The notes beneath the pieces are model-generated. The model made no database searches. It had not been told where the DNA came from and saw nothing but the letters and a program-made list of their open reading frames with translations. A stretch of DNA of 64,000 bases from Glandiceps talaboti (Eukaryota; Hemichordata; Enteropneusta; Spengelidae): contig NC_135557.1 of the NCBI RefSeq assembly GCF_964340395.1, forward strand, positions 721,646 through 785,645, given 5' to 3'. Shown here piece by piece: positions 14,476 to 27,150 of this stretch (positions are counted from its first letter, which is position 1; every line of letters begins with the position of its first letter). A program made the position numbers and the translations under genes.

Positions 14476-17400
14476 TGTTTATAAGTAGTCAGTGTCTATA
14501 AGAGTAGTCAGTGTGTATAAGATTAGTCAGTGTCTATAAGAGTAGTCAGTGTCTATAAGAGTAGTCAGTGTGAATAAGAGTAGTCAGTGTCTATAAGAGT
14601 AGTCAGTGTCTATAAGAGTAGTCAGTGGGAATAAGAGTAGTCAGTGTCTATAAGAGTAGTCAGTGTCTATAAGAGTAGTCAGTGTCTATAAGAGTAGTCA
14701 GTGTCTATAAGATTAGTCAGTGTGTATAAGAGTAGTCAGTGTCTATAAGAGTAGTTAGTGGCTATAAGTGTAGTCAGTGTCTATAAGATTAGTCAGTGTG
14801 TATAAGAGTAGTCAGTGTCTATAAGAGTAGTCAGTGTGTATAAGAGTAGTCTGTGTCTATAAGAGTAGTCAGTGTCTATAAGAGTAGTCAGTGTCTATAA
14901 GAGTAGTCAGTGTGTATAAGAGTAGTCAGTGTCTATAAGAGTAGTCAGTGTGTATAAGAGTAGTCAGTGTCTATAAGAGTAGTCAGTGTCTATAAGAGTA
15001 GTCAGTGTCTATAAGAGTAGTCAGTGGCTATAAGAGTAGTCAGTGTCTATAAGGTTAGTCAGTGTGTATAAGAGTAGTCAGTGTCTATAAGAGTAGTCAT
15101 TGTCTATAAGAGTAGTCAGTGTGTATAAGAGTAGTCAGTGTCTATAAGAGTAGTCAGTGTGAATAAGAGTAGTCAGTGTCTATAAGAGTAGTCAGTGTCT
15201 ATAAGAGTAGTTAGTGTGTATAAGAGTAGTCAGTGTGTATAAGAGTAGTCAGTGTCTATAAGAGTAGTCAGTGTCTATAAGAGTAGTCAGTGTCTATAAG
15301 AGTAGTCAGTGTCTATAAGAGTAGTCAGTGTCTATAAGAGTAGTCATTGTGTATAAGAGTAGTCAGTGTCTATAAGTAGTCAGTGTCTATAAGAGTAGTC
15401 AGTGTCTATAAGAGTAGTCAGTGTGTATAAGAGTAGTCAGTGTGTATAAGAGTAGTCAGTCTATAAGAGTAGTCAGTGTCTATAAGAGTAGTCAGTGTCT
15501 ATAAGTAGTCAGTGTCTATAAGAGTAGTCAGTGTGTATAAGAGTAGTCCGTGTCTATAAGAGTAGACAGTGTCTATAAGAGTAGTCAGTGTCTATAAGAG
15601 TAGTCAGTGTCTATAAGAGTAGTCAGTGTCTATGAGTAGTCAGTGGCTATAAGAGTAGTCAGTGTCTATAAGAGTAGTCAGTGTCTATAAGAGTAGTCAG
15701 TGTCTATAAGAGTAGTCAGTGTCTATAAGAGCAGTCAGTGTGTATAAGAGTAGTCAGTGTCTATAAGAGTAGTCAGTGGCTATAAGAGTAGTCAGTGTGT
15801 ATAAGATTAGTCAGTGTCTATAAGAGTAGTCAGTGTCTATAAGAGTAGTCAGTGTGTATAAGAGTAGTCATTGTGTATAAGAGTTTTCAGTGTGTATAAG
15901 AGTAGTCAGTGTGTATAAGAGTAGTCAGTGTCTATAAGAGTAGTCAGTGTCTATAAGAGTAGTCAGTGTCTATAAGAGTAGTCATTGTGTATAAGAGTAG
16001 TCATTGTGAATAAGAGTAGTCAGTGTGTATAAGAGTAGTCAGTGTCTATAAGAGTAGTCAGTGTCTATAAGAGTAGTCAGTGGCTATAAGAGTAGTCAGT
16101 GTCTATAAGAGTAGTCAGTGTCTATAAGAGTAGTCAGTGTGTATAAGAGTAGTCAGTGTGTATAAGAGTAGTCAGTGTGTATAAGAGTAGTCAGTGTATA
16201 TAAGAGTAGTCAGTGTCTATAAGAGTAGTCAGTGTCTATAAGAGTAGTCAGTGTATATAAGAGTAGTCAGTGTCTATAAGAGTAGTCAGTGTCTATAAGA
16301 GTAGTCAGTGTGTATAAGAGTAGTCATTGTGTATAAGAGTAGTCAGTGTCTATAAGAGTAGTCAGTGTCTATAGAGTAGTCAGTGTGTATAAGATTAGTC
16401 AGTGTCTATAAGAGTAGTCAGTGTCTATAAGAGTAGTCAGTGTCTATAAGAGTAGTCAGTGTGTATAAGATTAGTCAGTGTCTATAAGAGTAGTCAGTGT
16501 CTATAAGAGTATTCAGTGTCCATAAGAGTAGTCATTGTCTATAAGAGTAGTCAGTGTCTATAAGAGTAGTCAGTGTGTATAAGATTAGTCAGTGTCTATA
16601 AGAGTAGTCATTGTCTATAAGAGTAGTCAGTGTCTATAAGAGTAGTCAGTGTGTATAAGAGTAGTCAGTGTCTATAAGAGTAGTCATTGTCTATAAGAGT
16701 AGTCAGTGTCTATAAGAGTAGTCAGTGTGTATAAGATTAGTCAATGTGTATAAGATTAGTCAGTGTGTATAAGAGTAGTCAGTGTCTATAAGAGTAGTCA
16801 GTGTCTATAAGATTAGTTAGTGTCTATAAGAGTAGTCAGTGTGTATAAGAGTAGTCAGTGTGTATAAGAGTAGTCAGTGTCTATAAGAGTAGTCATTGTG
16901 AATAAGAGTAGTCAGTGTGTATAAGAGTAGTCAGTGTCTATAAGAGTAGTCAGTGTCTATAAGAGTAGTCAGTGGCTATAAGAGTAGTCAGTGTCTATAA
17001 GAGTAGTCAGTGTCTATAAGAGTAGTCAGTGTGTATAAGAGTAGTCAGTGTGTATAAGAGTAGTCAGTGTGTATAAGAGTAGTCAGTGTATATAAGAGTA
17101 GTCAGTGTCTATAAGAGTAGTCAGTGTCTATAAGAGTAGTCAGTGTATATAAGAGTAGTCAGTGTCTATAAGAGTAGTCAGTGTCTATAAGAGTAGTCAG
17201 TGTGTATAAGAGTAGTCATTGTGTATAAGAGTAGTCAGTGTCTATAAGAGTAGTCAGTGTCTATAAGAGTAGTCAGTGTGTATAAGATTAGTCAGTGTCT
17301 ATAAGAGTAGTCAGTGTCTATAAGAGTAGTCAGTGTCTATAAGAGTAGTCAGTGTGTATAAGATTAGTCAGTGTCTATAAGAGTAGTCAGTGTCTATAAG

Positions 17401-18278
17401 AGTATTCAGTGTCCATAAGAGTAGTCATTGTCTATAAGAGTAGTCAGTGTCTATAAGAGTAGTCAGTGTGTATAAGAGTAGTCAGTGTGTATAAGAGTAG
17501 TCAGTGTCTATAAGAGTAGTCAGTGTCTATAAGAGTAGTCAGTGTGTATAAGAGTAGTCATTGTGTATAAGAGTAGTCATTGTGAATAAGAGTAGTCAGT
17601 GTGTATAAGAGTAGTCAGTGTCTATAAGAGTAGTCAGTGTCTATAAGAGTAGTCAGTGGCTATAAGAGTAGTCAGTGTCTATAAGAGTAGTCAGTGTCTA
17701 TAAGAGTAGTCAGTGTCTATAAGAGTAGTCAGTGTGTATAAGAGTAGTCATTGTGTATAAGAGTAGTCATTGTGAATAAGAGTAGTCAGTGTGTATAAGA
17801 GTAGTCAGTGTCTATAAGAGTAGTCAGTGTCTATAAGAGTAGTCAGTGGCTATAAGAGTAGTCAGTGTCTATAAGAGTAGTCAGTGTCTATAAGAGTAGT
17901 CAGTGTGTATAAGAGTAGTCAGTGTGTATAAGAGTAGTCAGTGTGTATAAGAGTAGTCAGTGTATATAAGAGTAGTCAGTGTCTATAAGAGTAGTCAGTG
18001 TCTATAAGAGTAGTCAGTGTATATAAGAGTAGTCAGTGTCTATAAGAGTAGTCAGTGTCTATAAGAGTAGTCAGTGTGTATAAGAGTAGTCATTGTGTAT
18101 AAGAGTAGTCAGTGTCTATAAGAGTAGTCAGTGTCTATAAGAGTAGTCAGTGTGTATAAGATTAGTCAGTGTCTATAAGAGTAGTCAGTGTCTATAAGAG
18201 TAGTCAGTGTCTATAAGAGTAGTCAGTGTGTATAAGATTAGTCAGTGTCTATAAGAGTAGTCAGTGTCTATAAGAGTA
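14476..18278 (+). repeat. Higher-order block A2 of the 19-bp array
   Basis: Second copy of the block at 9,671-13,471, offset 4,805-4,807 bp, with at least nine rare variants in conserved order. A few private differences exist, for example GACTAGTCATTG only at about 13,561 and ATATTAGTTAG only at about 18,577, so the copies have diverged slightly since duplication. Confidence 0.93.
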
Positions 18279-21200
18279 TTCAGTGTCCATAAGAGTAGTC
18301 ATTGTCTATAAGAGTAGTCAGTGTCTATAAGAGTAGTCAGTGTGTATAAGATTAGTCAGTGTCTATAAGAGTAGTCATTGTCTATAAGAGTAGTCAGTGT
18401 CTATAAGAGTAGTCAGTGTGTATAAGAGTAGTCAGTGTCTATAAGAGTAGTCATTGTCTATAAGAGTAGTCAGTGTCTATAAGAGTAGTCAGTGTGTATA
18501 AGATTAGTCAGTGTGTATAAGATTAGTCAGTGTGTATAAGAGTAGTCAGTGTCTATAAGAGTAGTCAGTGTCTATAATATTAGTTAGTGTCTATAAGAGT
18601 AGTCAGTGTGTATAAGAGTAGTCAGTGTGTATAAGAGTAGTCAGTGTCTATAAGAGTAGTCAGTGTCTATAAGAGTAGTCAGTGTCTATAAGAGTAGTCA
18701 GTGTGTATAAGAGTAGTCAGTGTCTATAAGAGTAGTCAGTGTCTATAAGAGTAGTCAGTGTGTATAAGAGTAGTCAGTGTGTATAAGAGTAGTCAGTGTC
18801 TATAAGAGTAGTCAGTGTCTATAAGTAGTCAGTGTCTATAAGAGTAGTCATTGTCTATAAGAGTAGTCAGTGTCTATAAGAGTAGTCAGTGTGTATAAGA
18901 GTAGTCAGTGTCTATAAGAGTAGTCAGTGTCTATAAGAGTAGTCAGTGTCTATGAGTAGTCAGTGTCTATAAGAGTAGTCAGTGTGTATAAGAGTAGTCA
19001 GTGTCTATAAGTAGTCAGTGTCTATAAGAGTAGTCATTGTCTATAAGAGTAGTCAGTGTCTATAAGAGTAGTCAGTGTGTATAAGAGTAGTCAGTGTCTA
19101 TAAGAGTAGTCAGTGTCTATAAGAGTAGTCAGTGTCTATGAGTAGTCAGTGTCTATAAGAGTAGTCAGTGGCTATAAGAGTAGTCAGTGTCTATAAGAGT
19201 AGTCAGTGTCTATAAGAGTAGTCATTGTCTATAAGAGTAGTCAGTGTCTATAAGAGTAGTCAGTGTCTATAAGAGTAGTCAGTGTGTATAAGATTAGTCA
19301 GTGTGTATAAGAGTAGTCAGTGTTTATAAGTAGTCAGTGTCTATAAGAGTAGTCAGTGTGTATAAGATTAGTCAGTGTCTATAAGAGTAGTCAGTGTCTA
19401 TAAGAGTAGTCAGTGTGAATAAGAGTAGTCAGTGTCTATAAGAGTAGTCAGTGTCTATAAGAGTAGTCAGTGTGAATAAGAGTAGTCAGTGTCTATAAGA
19501 GTAGTCAGTGTCTATAAGAGTAGTCAGTGTCTATAAGAGTAGTCAGTGTCTATAAGATTAGTCAGTGTGTATAAGAGTAGTCAGTGTCTATAAGAGTAGT
19601 TAGTGGCTATAAGAGTAGTCAGTGTCTATAAGATTAGTCAGTGTGTATAAGAGTAGTCAGTGTCTATAAGAGTAGTCAGTGTCTATAAGAGTAGTCAGTG
19701 TGTATAAGAGTAGTCTGTGTCTATAAGAGTAGTCAGTGTCTATAAGAGTAGTCAGTGTCTATAAGAGTAGTCAGTGTGTATAAGAGTAGTCAGTGTCTAA
19801 GAGTAGTCAGTGTGTATAAGAGTAGTCAGTGTCTATAAATAGTCAGTGTCTATAAGAGTAGTTAGTGGCTATAAGAGTAGTCAGTGTCTATAAGATTAGT
19901 CAGTGTGTATAAGAGTAGTCAGTGTCTATAAGAGTAGTCATTGTCTATAAGAGTAGTCAGTGTGTATAAGAGTGGTCAGTGTCTATAAGAGTAGTCAGTG
20001 TGAATAAGAGTAGTCAGTGTCTATAAGAGTAGTCAGTGTCTATAAGAGTAGTTAGTGTCTATAAGAGTAGTCAGTGTCTATAAGAGTAGTCAGTGTCTAT
20101 AAGAGTAGTCAGTGTCTATAAGAGTAGTCAGTGTCTATAAGAGTAGTCAGTGTCTATAAGAGTAGTCAGTGTCTATAAGAGTAGTCAGTGTCTATAAGAG
20201 TAGTCATTGTGTATAAGAGTAGTCAGTGTCTATAAGTAGTCAGTGTCTATAAGAGTAGTCAGTGTCTATAAGAGTAGTCAGTGTGTATAAGAGTAGTCAG
20301 TGTGTATAAGAGTAGTCAGTCTATAAGAGTAGTCAGTGTCTATAAGAGTAGTCAGTGTCTATAAGTAGTCAGTGTCTATAAGAGTAGTCAGTGTGTATAA
20401 GAGTAGTCCGTGTCTATAAGAGTAGACAGTGTCTATAAGAGTAGTCAGTGTCTATAAGAGTAGTCAGTGTCTATAAGAGTAGTCAGTGTGTATAAGAGTA
20501 GTCAGTGTCTATAAGAGTAGTCAGTGGCTATAAGAGTAGTCAGTGTGTATAAGATTAGTCAGTGTCTATAAGAGTAGTCAGTGTCTATAAGAGTAGTCAG
20601 TGTGTATAAGAGTAGTCAGTGTGTATAAGAGTAGTCATTGTGTATAAGAGTAGTCATTGTGAATAAGAGTAGTCAGTGTCTATAAGAGTAGTCAGTGTCT
20701 ATAAGAGTAGTCAGTGTCTATAAGAGTAGTCAGTGTCTATAAGAGTAGTCAGTGTCTATAAGAGTAGTCAGTGTCTATAAGAGTAGTCAGTGTGTATAAG
20801 AGTAGTCAGTGTGTATAAGAGTAGTCAGTGTATATAAGAGTAGTCAGTGTCTATAAGAGTAGTCAGTGTCTATAAGAGTAGTCAGTGTATATAAGAGTAG
20901 TCAGTGTCTATAAGAGTAGTCAGTGTCTATAAGAGTAGTCAGTGTGTATAAGAGTAGTCATTGTGTATAAGAGTAGTCAGTGTCTATAAGAGTAGTCAGT
21001 GTGTATAAGATTAGTCAGTGTCTATAAGAGTAGTCAGTGTCTATAAGAGTAGTCAGTGTGTATAAGAGTAGTCATTGTCTATAAGAGTAGTCAGTGTCTA
21101 TAAGAGTAGTCAGTGTGTATAAGATTAGTCAGTGTCTATAAGAGTAGTCAGTGTCTATTAGAGTAGTCAGTGTCTATAAGAGTAGTCAGTGTGTATAAGA

Positions 21201-24200
21201 TTAGTCAGTGTCTATAAGAGTAGTCAGTGTCTATAAGAGTATTCAGTGTCCATAAGAGTAGTCATTGTCTATAAGAGTAGTCAGTGTCTATAAGAGTAGT
21301 CAGTGTGTATAAGATTAGTCAGTGTCTATAAGAGTAGTCATTGTCTATAAGAGTAGTCAGTGTCTATAAGAGTAGTCAGTGTGTATAAGAGTAGTCAGTG
21401 TCTATAAGAGTAGTCAGTGTCTATGAGTAGTCAGTGTCTATAAGAGTAGTCAGTGGCTATAAGAGTAGTCAGTGTCTATAAGAGTAGTCAGTGTCTATAA
21501 GAGTAGTCAGTGTGTATAAGATTAGTCAGTGTCTATAAGAGTAGTCAGTGTCTATAAGAGTAGTCATTGTCTATAAGAGTAGTCAGTGTCTATAAGAGTA
21601 GTCAGTATGTATAAGAGTAGTCATTGTCAATAAGAGTAGTCAGTGTCTATAAGAGTAGTCAGTGTGTATAAGAGTAGTCAGTGTCTATAAGAGTAGTCAG
21701 TGTCTATAAGAGTAGTCAGTGTCTATAAGAGTAGTCAGTGTGTATAAGAGTAGTCAGTGTCTATAAGTAGTCAGTGTCTATAAGAGTAGTCATTGTCTAT
21801 AAGAGTAGTCAGTGTCTATAAGAGTAGTCAGTGTGTATAAGAGTAGTCAGTGTCTATAAGAGTAGTCAGTGTCTATAAGAGTAGTCAGTGTCTATGAGTA
21901 GTCAGTGTCTATAAGAGTAGTCAGTGTGTATAAGAGTAGTCAGTGTCTATAAGTAGTCAGTGTCTATAAGAGTAGTCATTGTCTATAAGAGTAGTCAGTG
22001 TCTATAAGAGTAGTCAGTGTGTATAAGAGTAGTCAGTGTCTAGAAGAGTAGTCAGTGTCTATAAGAGTAGTCAGTGTCTATGAGTAGTCAGTGTCTATAA
22101 GAGTAGTCAGTGGCTATAAGAGTAGTCAGTGTCTATAAGAGTAGTCAGTGTCTATAAGAGTAGTCATTGTCTATAAGAGTAGTCAGTGTCTATAAGAGTA
22201 GTCAGTGTCTATAAGAGTAGTCAGTGTGTATAAGATTAGTCAGTGTGTATAAGAGTAGTCAGTGTTTATAAGTAGTCAGTGTCTATAAGAGTAGTCAGTG
22301 TGTATAAGATTAGTCAGTGTCTATAAGAGTAGTCAGTGTCTATAAGAGTAGTCAGTGTGAATAAGAGTAGTCAGTGTCTATAAGAGTAGTCAGTGTCTAT
22401 AAGAGTTGTCAGTGGGAATAAGAGTAGTCAGTGTCTATAAGAGTAGTCAGTGTCTATAAGAGTAGTCAGTGTCTATAAGAGTAGTCAGTGTCTATAAGAT
22501 TAGTCAGTGTGTATAAGAGTAGTCAGTGTCTATAAGAGTAGTTAGTGGCTATAAGTGTAGTCAGTGTCTATAAGATTAGTCAGTGTGTATAAGAGTAGTC
22601 AGTGTCTATAAGAGTAGTCAGTGTGTATAAGAGTAGTCTGTGTCTATAAGAGTAGTCAGTGTCTATAAGAGTAGTCAGTGTCTATAAGAGTAGTCAGTGT
22701 GTATAAGAGTAGTCAGTGTCTATAAGAGTAGTCAGTGTGTATAAGAGTAGTCAGTGTCTATAAGAGTAGTCAGTGTCTATAAGAGTAGTCAGTGTCTATA
22801 AGAGTAGTCAGTGGCTATAAGAGTAGTCAGTGTCTATAAGATTAGTCAGTGTGTATAAGAGTAGTCAGTGTCTATAAGAGTAGTCATTGTCTATAAGAGT
22901 AGTCAGTGTGTATAAGAGTAGTCAGTGTCTATAAGAGTAGTCAGTGTGAATAAGAGTAGTCAGTGTCTATAAGAGTAGTCAGTGTGTATAAGATTAGTCA
23001 GTGTCTATAAGAGTAGTCATTGTCTATAAGAGTAGTCAGTGTCTATAAGAGTAGTCAGTGTGTATAAGAGTAGTCAGTGTCTATAAGAGTAGTCAGTGTC
23101 TATGAGTAGTCAGTGTCTATAAGAGTAGTCAGTGGCTATAAGAGTAGTCAGTGTCTATAAGAGTAGTCAGTGTCTATAAGAGTAGTCAGTGTGTATAAGA
23201 TTAGTCAGTGTCTATAAGAGTAGTCAGTGTCTATAAGAGTAGTCAGTGTCTATAAGAGTAGTCAGTGTCTATAAGAGTAGTCAGTATGTATAAGAGTAGT
23301 CATTGTCAATAAGAGTAGTCAGTGTCTATAAGAGTAGTCAGTGTGTATAAGAGTAGTCAGTGTCTATAAGAGTAGTCAGTGTCTATAAGAGTAGTCAATG
23401 TCTATAAGAGTAGTCAGTGTGTATAAGAGTAGTCAGTGTCTATAAGTAGTCAGTGTCTATAAGAGTAGTCATTGTCTATAAGAGTAGTCAGTGTCTATAA
23501 GAGTAGTCAGTGTGTATAAGAGTAGTCAGTGTCTATAAGAGTAGTCAGTGTCTATAAGAGTAGTCAGTGTCTATGAGTAGTCAGTGTCTATAAGAGTAGT
23601 CAGTGTGTATAAGAGTAGTCAGTGTCTATAAGTAGTCAGTGTCTATAAGAGTAGTCATTGTCTATAAGAGTAGTCAGTGTCTATAAGAGTAGTCAGTGTG
23701 TATAAGAGTAGTCAGTGTCTAGAAGAGTAGTCAGTGTCTATAAGAGTAGTCAGTGTCTATGAGTAGTCAGTGTCTATAAGAGTAGTCAGTGGCTATAAGA
23801 GTAGTCAGTGTCTATAAGAGTAGTCAGTGTCTATAAGAGTAGTCATTGTCTATAAGAGTAGTCAGTGTCTATAAGAGTAGTCAGTGTCTATAAGAGTAGT
23901 CAGTGTGTATAAGATTAGTCAGTGTGTATAAGAGTAGTCAGTGTTTATAAGTAGTCAGTGTCTATAAGAGTAGTCAGTGTGTATAAGATTAGTCAGTGTC
24001 TATAAGAGTAGTCAGTGTCTATAAGAGTAGTCAGTGTGAATAAGAGTAGTCAGTGTCTATAAGAGTAGTCAGTGTCTATAAGAGTAGTCAGTGGGAATAA
24101 GAGTAGTCAGTGTCTATAAGAGTAGTCAGTGTCTATAAGAGTAGTCAGTGTCTATAAGAGTAGTCAGTGTCTATAAGATTAGTCAGTGTGTATAAGAGTA

Positions 24201-25030
24201 GTCAGTGTCTATAAGAGTAGTTAGTGGCTATAAGTGTAGTCAGTGTCTATAAGATTAGTCAGTGTGTATAAGAGTAGTCAGTGTCTATAAGAGTAGTCAG
24301 TGTGTATAAGAGTAGTCTGTGTCTATAAGAGTAGTCAGTGTCTATAAGAGTAGTCAGTGTCTATAAGAGTAGTCAGTGTGTATAAGAGTAGTCAGTGTCT
24401 ATAAGAGTAGTCAGTGTGTATAAGAGTAGTCAGTGTCTATAAGAGTAGTCAGTGTCTATAAGAGTAGTCAGTGTCTATAAGAGTAGTCAGTGGCTGTAAG
24501 AGTAGTCAGTGTCTATAAGATTAGTCAGTGTGTATAAGAGTAGTCAGTGTCTATAAGAGTAGTCATTGTCTATAAGAGTAGTCAGTGTGTATAAGAGTAG
24601 TCAGTGTCTATAAGAGTAGTCAGTGTGAATAAGAGTAGTCAGTGTCTATAAGAGTAGTCAGTGTCTATAAGAGTAGTTAGTGTGTATAAGAGTAGTCAGT
24701 GTGTATAAGAGTAGTCAGTGTCTATAAGAGTAGTCAGTGTCTATAAGAGTAGTCAGTGTCTATAAGAGTAGTCAGTGTCTATAAGAGTAGTCAGTGTCTA
24801 TAAGAGTAGTCAGTGTCTATAAGAGTAGTCAGTGTCTATAAGAGTAGTCAGTGTCTATAAGTAGTCAGTGTCTATAAGAGTAGTCAGTGTCTATAAGAGT
24901 AGTCAGTGTGTATAAGAGTAGTCAGTGTGTATAAGAGTAGTCAGTCTATAAGAGTAGTCAGTGTCTATAAGAGTAGTCAGTGTCTATAAGTAGTCAGTGT
25001 CTATAAGAGTAGTCAGTGTGTATAAGAGTA

Positions 25031-27150
25031 GTCCGTGTCTATAAGAGTAGACAGTGTCTATAAGAGTAGTCAGTGTCTATAAGAGTAGTCAGTGGCTATA
25101 AGAGTAGTCAGTGTCTATAAGAGTAGTCAGTGTCTATAAGAGTAGTCAGTGTGTATAAGAGTAGTCAGTGTCTATAAGAGTAGTCAGTGGCTATAAGAGT
25201 AGTCAGTGTGTATAAGATTAGTCAGTGTCTATAAGAGTAGTCAGTGTCTATAAGAGTAGTCAGTGTGTATAAGAGTAGTCATTGTGTATAAGAGTAGTCA
25301 GTGGCTATAAGAGTAGTCAGTGTGAATAAGAGTAGTCAGTGTCTATAAGAGTAGTCAGTGTCTATAAGAGTAGTCAGTGTGTATAAGAGTAGTCATTGTG
25401 TATAAGAGTAGTCATTGTGAATAAGAGTAGTCAGTGTGTATAAGAGTAGTCAGTGTCTATAAGAGTAGTCAGTGTCTATAAGAGTAGTCAGTGGCTATAA
25501 GAGTAGTCAGTGTCTATAAGAGTAGTCAGTGTCTATAAGAGTAGTCAGTGTGTATAAGAGTAGTCAGTGTGTATAAGAGTAGTCAGTGTGTATAAGAGTA
25601 GTCAGTGTATATAAGAGTAGTCAGTGTCTATAAGAGTAGTCAGTGTCTATAAGAGTAGTCAGTGTATATAAGAGTAAACAGTGTCTATAAGAGTAGTCAG
25701 TGTCTATAAGAGTAGTCAGTGTGTATAAGAGTAGTCATTGTGTATAAGAGTAGTCAGTGTCTATAAGAGTAGTCAGTGTCTATAAGAGTAGTCAGTGTGT
25801 ATAAGATTAGTCAGTGTCTATAAGAGTAGTCAGTGTCTATAAGAGTAGTCAGTGTCTATAAGAGTAGTCAGTGTGTATAAGATTAGTCAGTGTCTATAAG
25901 AGTAGTCAGTGTCTATAAGAGTATTCAGTGTCCATAAGAGTAGTCATTGTCTATAAGAGTAGTCAGTGTCTATAAGAGTAGTCAGTGTGTATAAGATTAG
26001 TCAGTGTCTATAAGAGTAGTCATTGTCTATAAGAGTAGTCAGTGTCTATAAGAGTAGTCAGTGTGTATAAGAGTAGTCAGTGTCTATAAGAGTAGTCATT
26101 GTCTATAAGAGTAGTCAGTGTCTATAAGAGTAGTCAGTGTGTATAAGATTAGTCAGTGTGTATAAGATTAGTCAGTGTGTATAAGAGTAGTCAGTGTCTA
26201 TAAGAGTAGTCAGTGTCTATAAGATTAGTTAGTGTCTATAAGAGTAGTCAGTGTGTATAAGAGTAGTCAGTGTGTATAAGAGTAGTCAGTGTCTATAAGA
26301 GTAGTCAGTGTCTATAAGAGTAGTCAGTGTCTATAAGAGTAGTCAGTGTGTATAAGAGTAGTCATTGTCTATAAGAGTAGTCAGTGTCTATAAGAGTAGT
26401 CAGTGTGTATAAGAGTAGTCAGTGTGTATAAGAGTAGTCAGTGTCTATAAGAGTAGTCAGTGTCTATAAGTAGTCAGTGTCTATAAGAGTAGTCAATGTC
26501 TATAAGAGTAGTCAGTGTCTATAAGAGTAGTCAGTGTGTATAAGAGTAGTCAGTGTCTATAAGAGTAGTCAGTGTCTATAAGAGTAGTCAGTGTCTATGA
26601 GTAGTCAGTGTCTATAAGATTAGTCAGTGTGTATAAGAGTAGTCAGTGTCTATAAGTAGTCAGTGTCTATAAGAGTAGTCATTGTCTATAAGAGTAGTCA
26701 GTGTCTATAAGAGTAGTCAGTGTGTATAAGAGTAGTCAGTGTCTATAAGAGTAGTCAGTGTCTATAAGAGTAGTCAGTGTCTATGAGTAGTCAGTGTCTA
26801 TAAGAGTAGTCAGTGGCTATAAGAGTAGTCAGTGTCTATAAGAGTAGTCAGTGTCTATAAGAGTAGTCATTGTCTATAAGAGTAGTCAGTGTCTATAAGA
26901 GTAGTCAGTGTCTATAAGAGTAGTCAATGTGTATAAGATTAGTCAGTGTGTATAAGAGTAGTCAGTGTTTATAAGTAGTCAGTGTCTATAAGAGTAGTCA
27001 GTGTGTATAAGATTAGTCAGTGTCTATAAGAGTAGTCAGTGTCTATAAGAGTAGTCAGTGTGAATAAGAGTAGTCAGTGTCTATAAGAGTAGTCAGTGTC
27101 TATAAGAGTAGTCAGTGTGAATAAGAGTAGTCAGTGTCTATAAGAGTAGT
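25031..27150 (+). repeat. Higher-order block B1 of the 19-bp array (partners at 30,009 and 32,748)
   Basis: Four rare variants (GTCCGTGTC, ATTCAGTGTCC, TCAATGTCTA, TCGGTGTC) occur here at 25,031, 25,923, 26,493 and 27,150. They recur with identical spacing at +4,978 bp and again at +7,717 bp. The GTCCGTGTC marker also keeps the 7,717-bp offset at 28,051/35,768, so B1 and B3 match over at least 3 kb. Confidence 0.92.
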
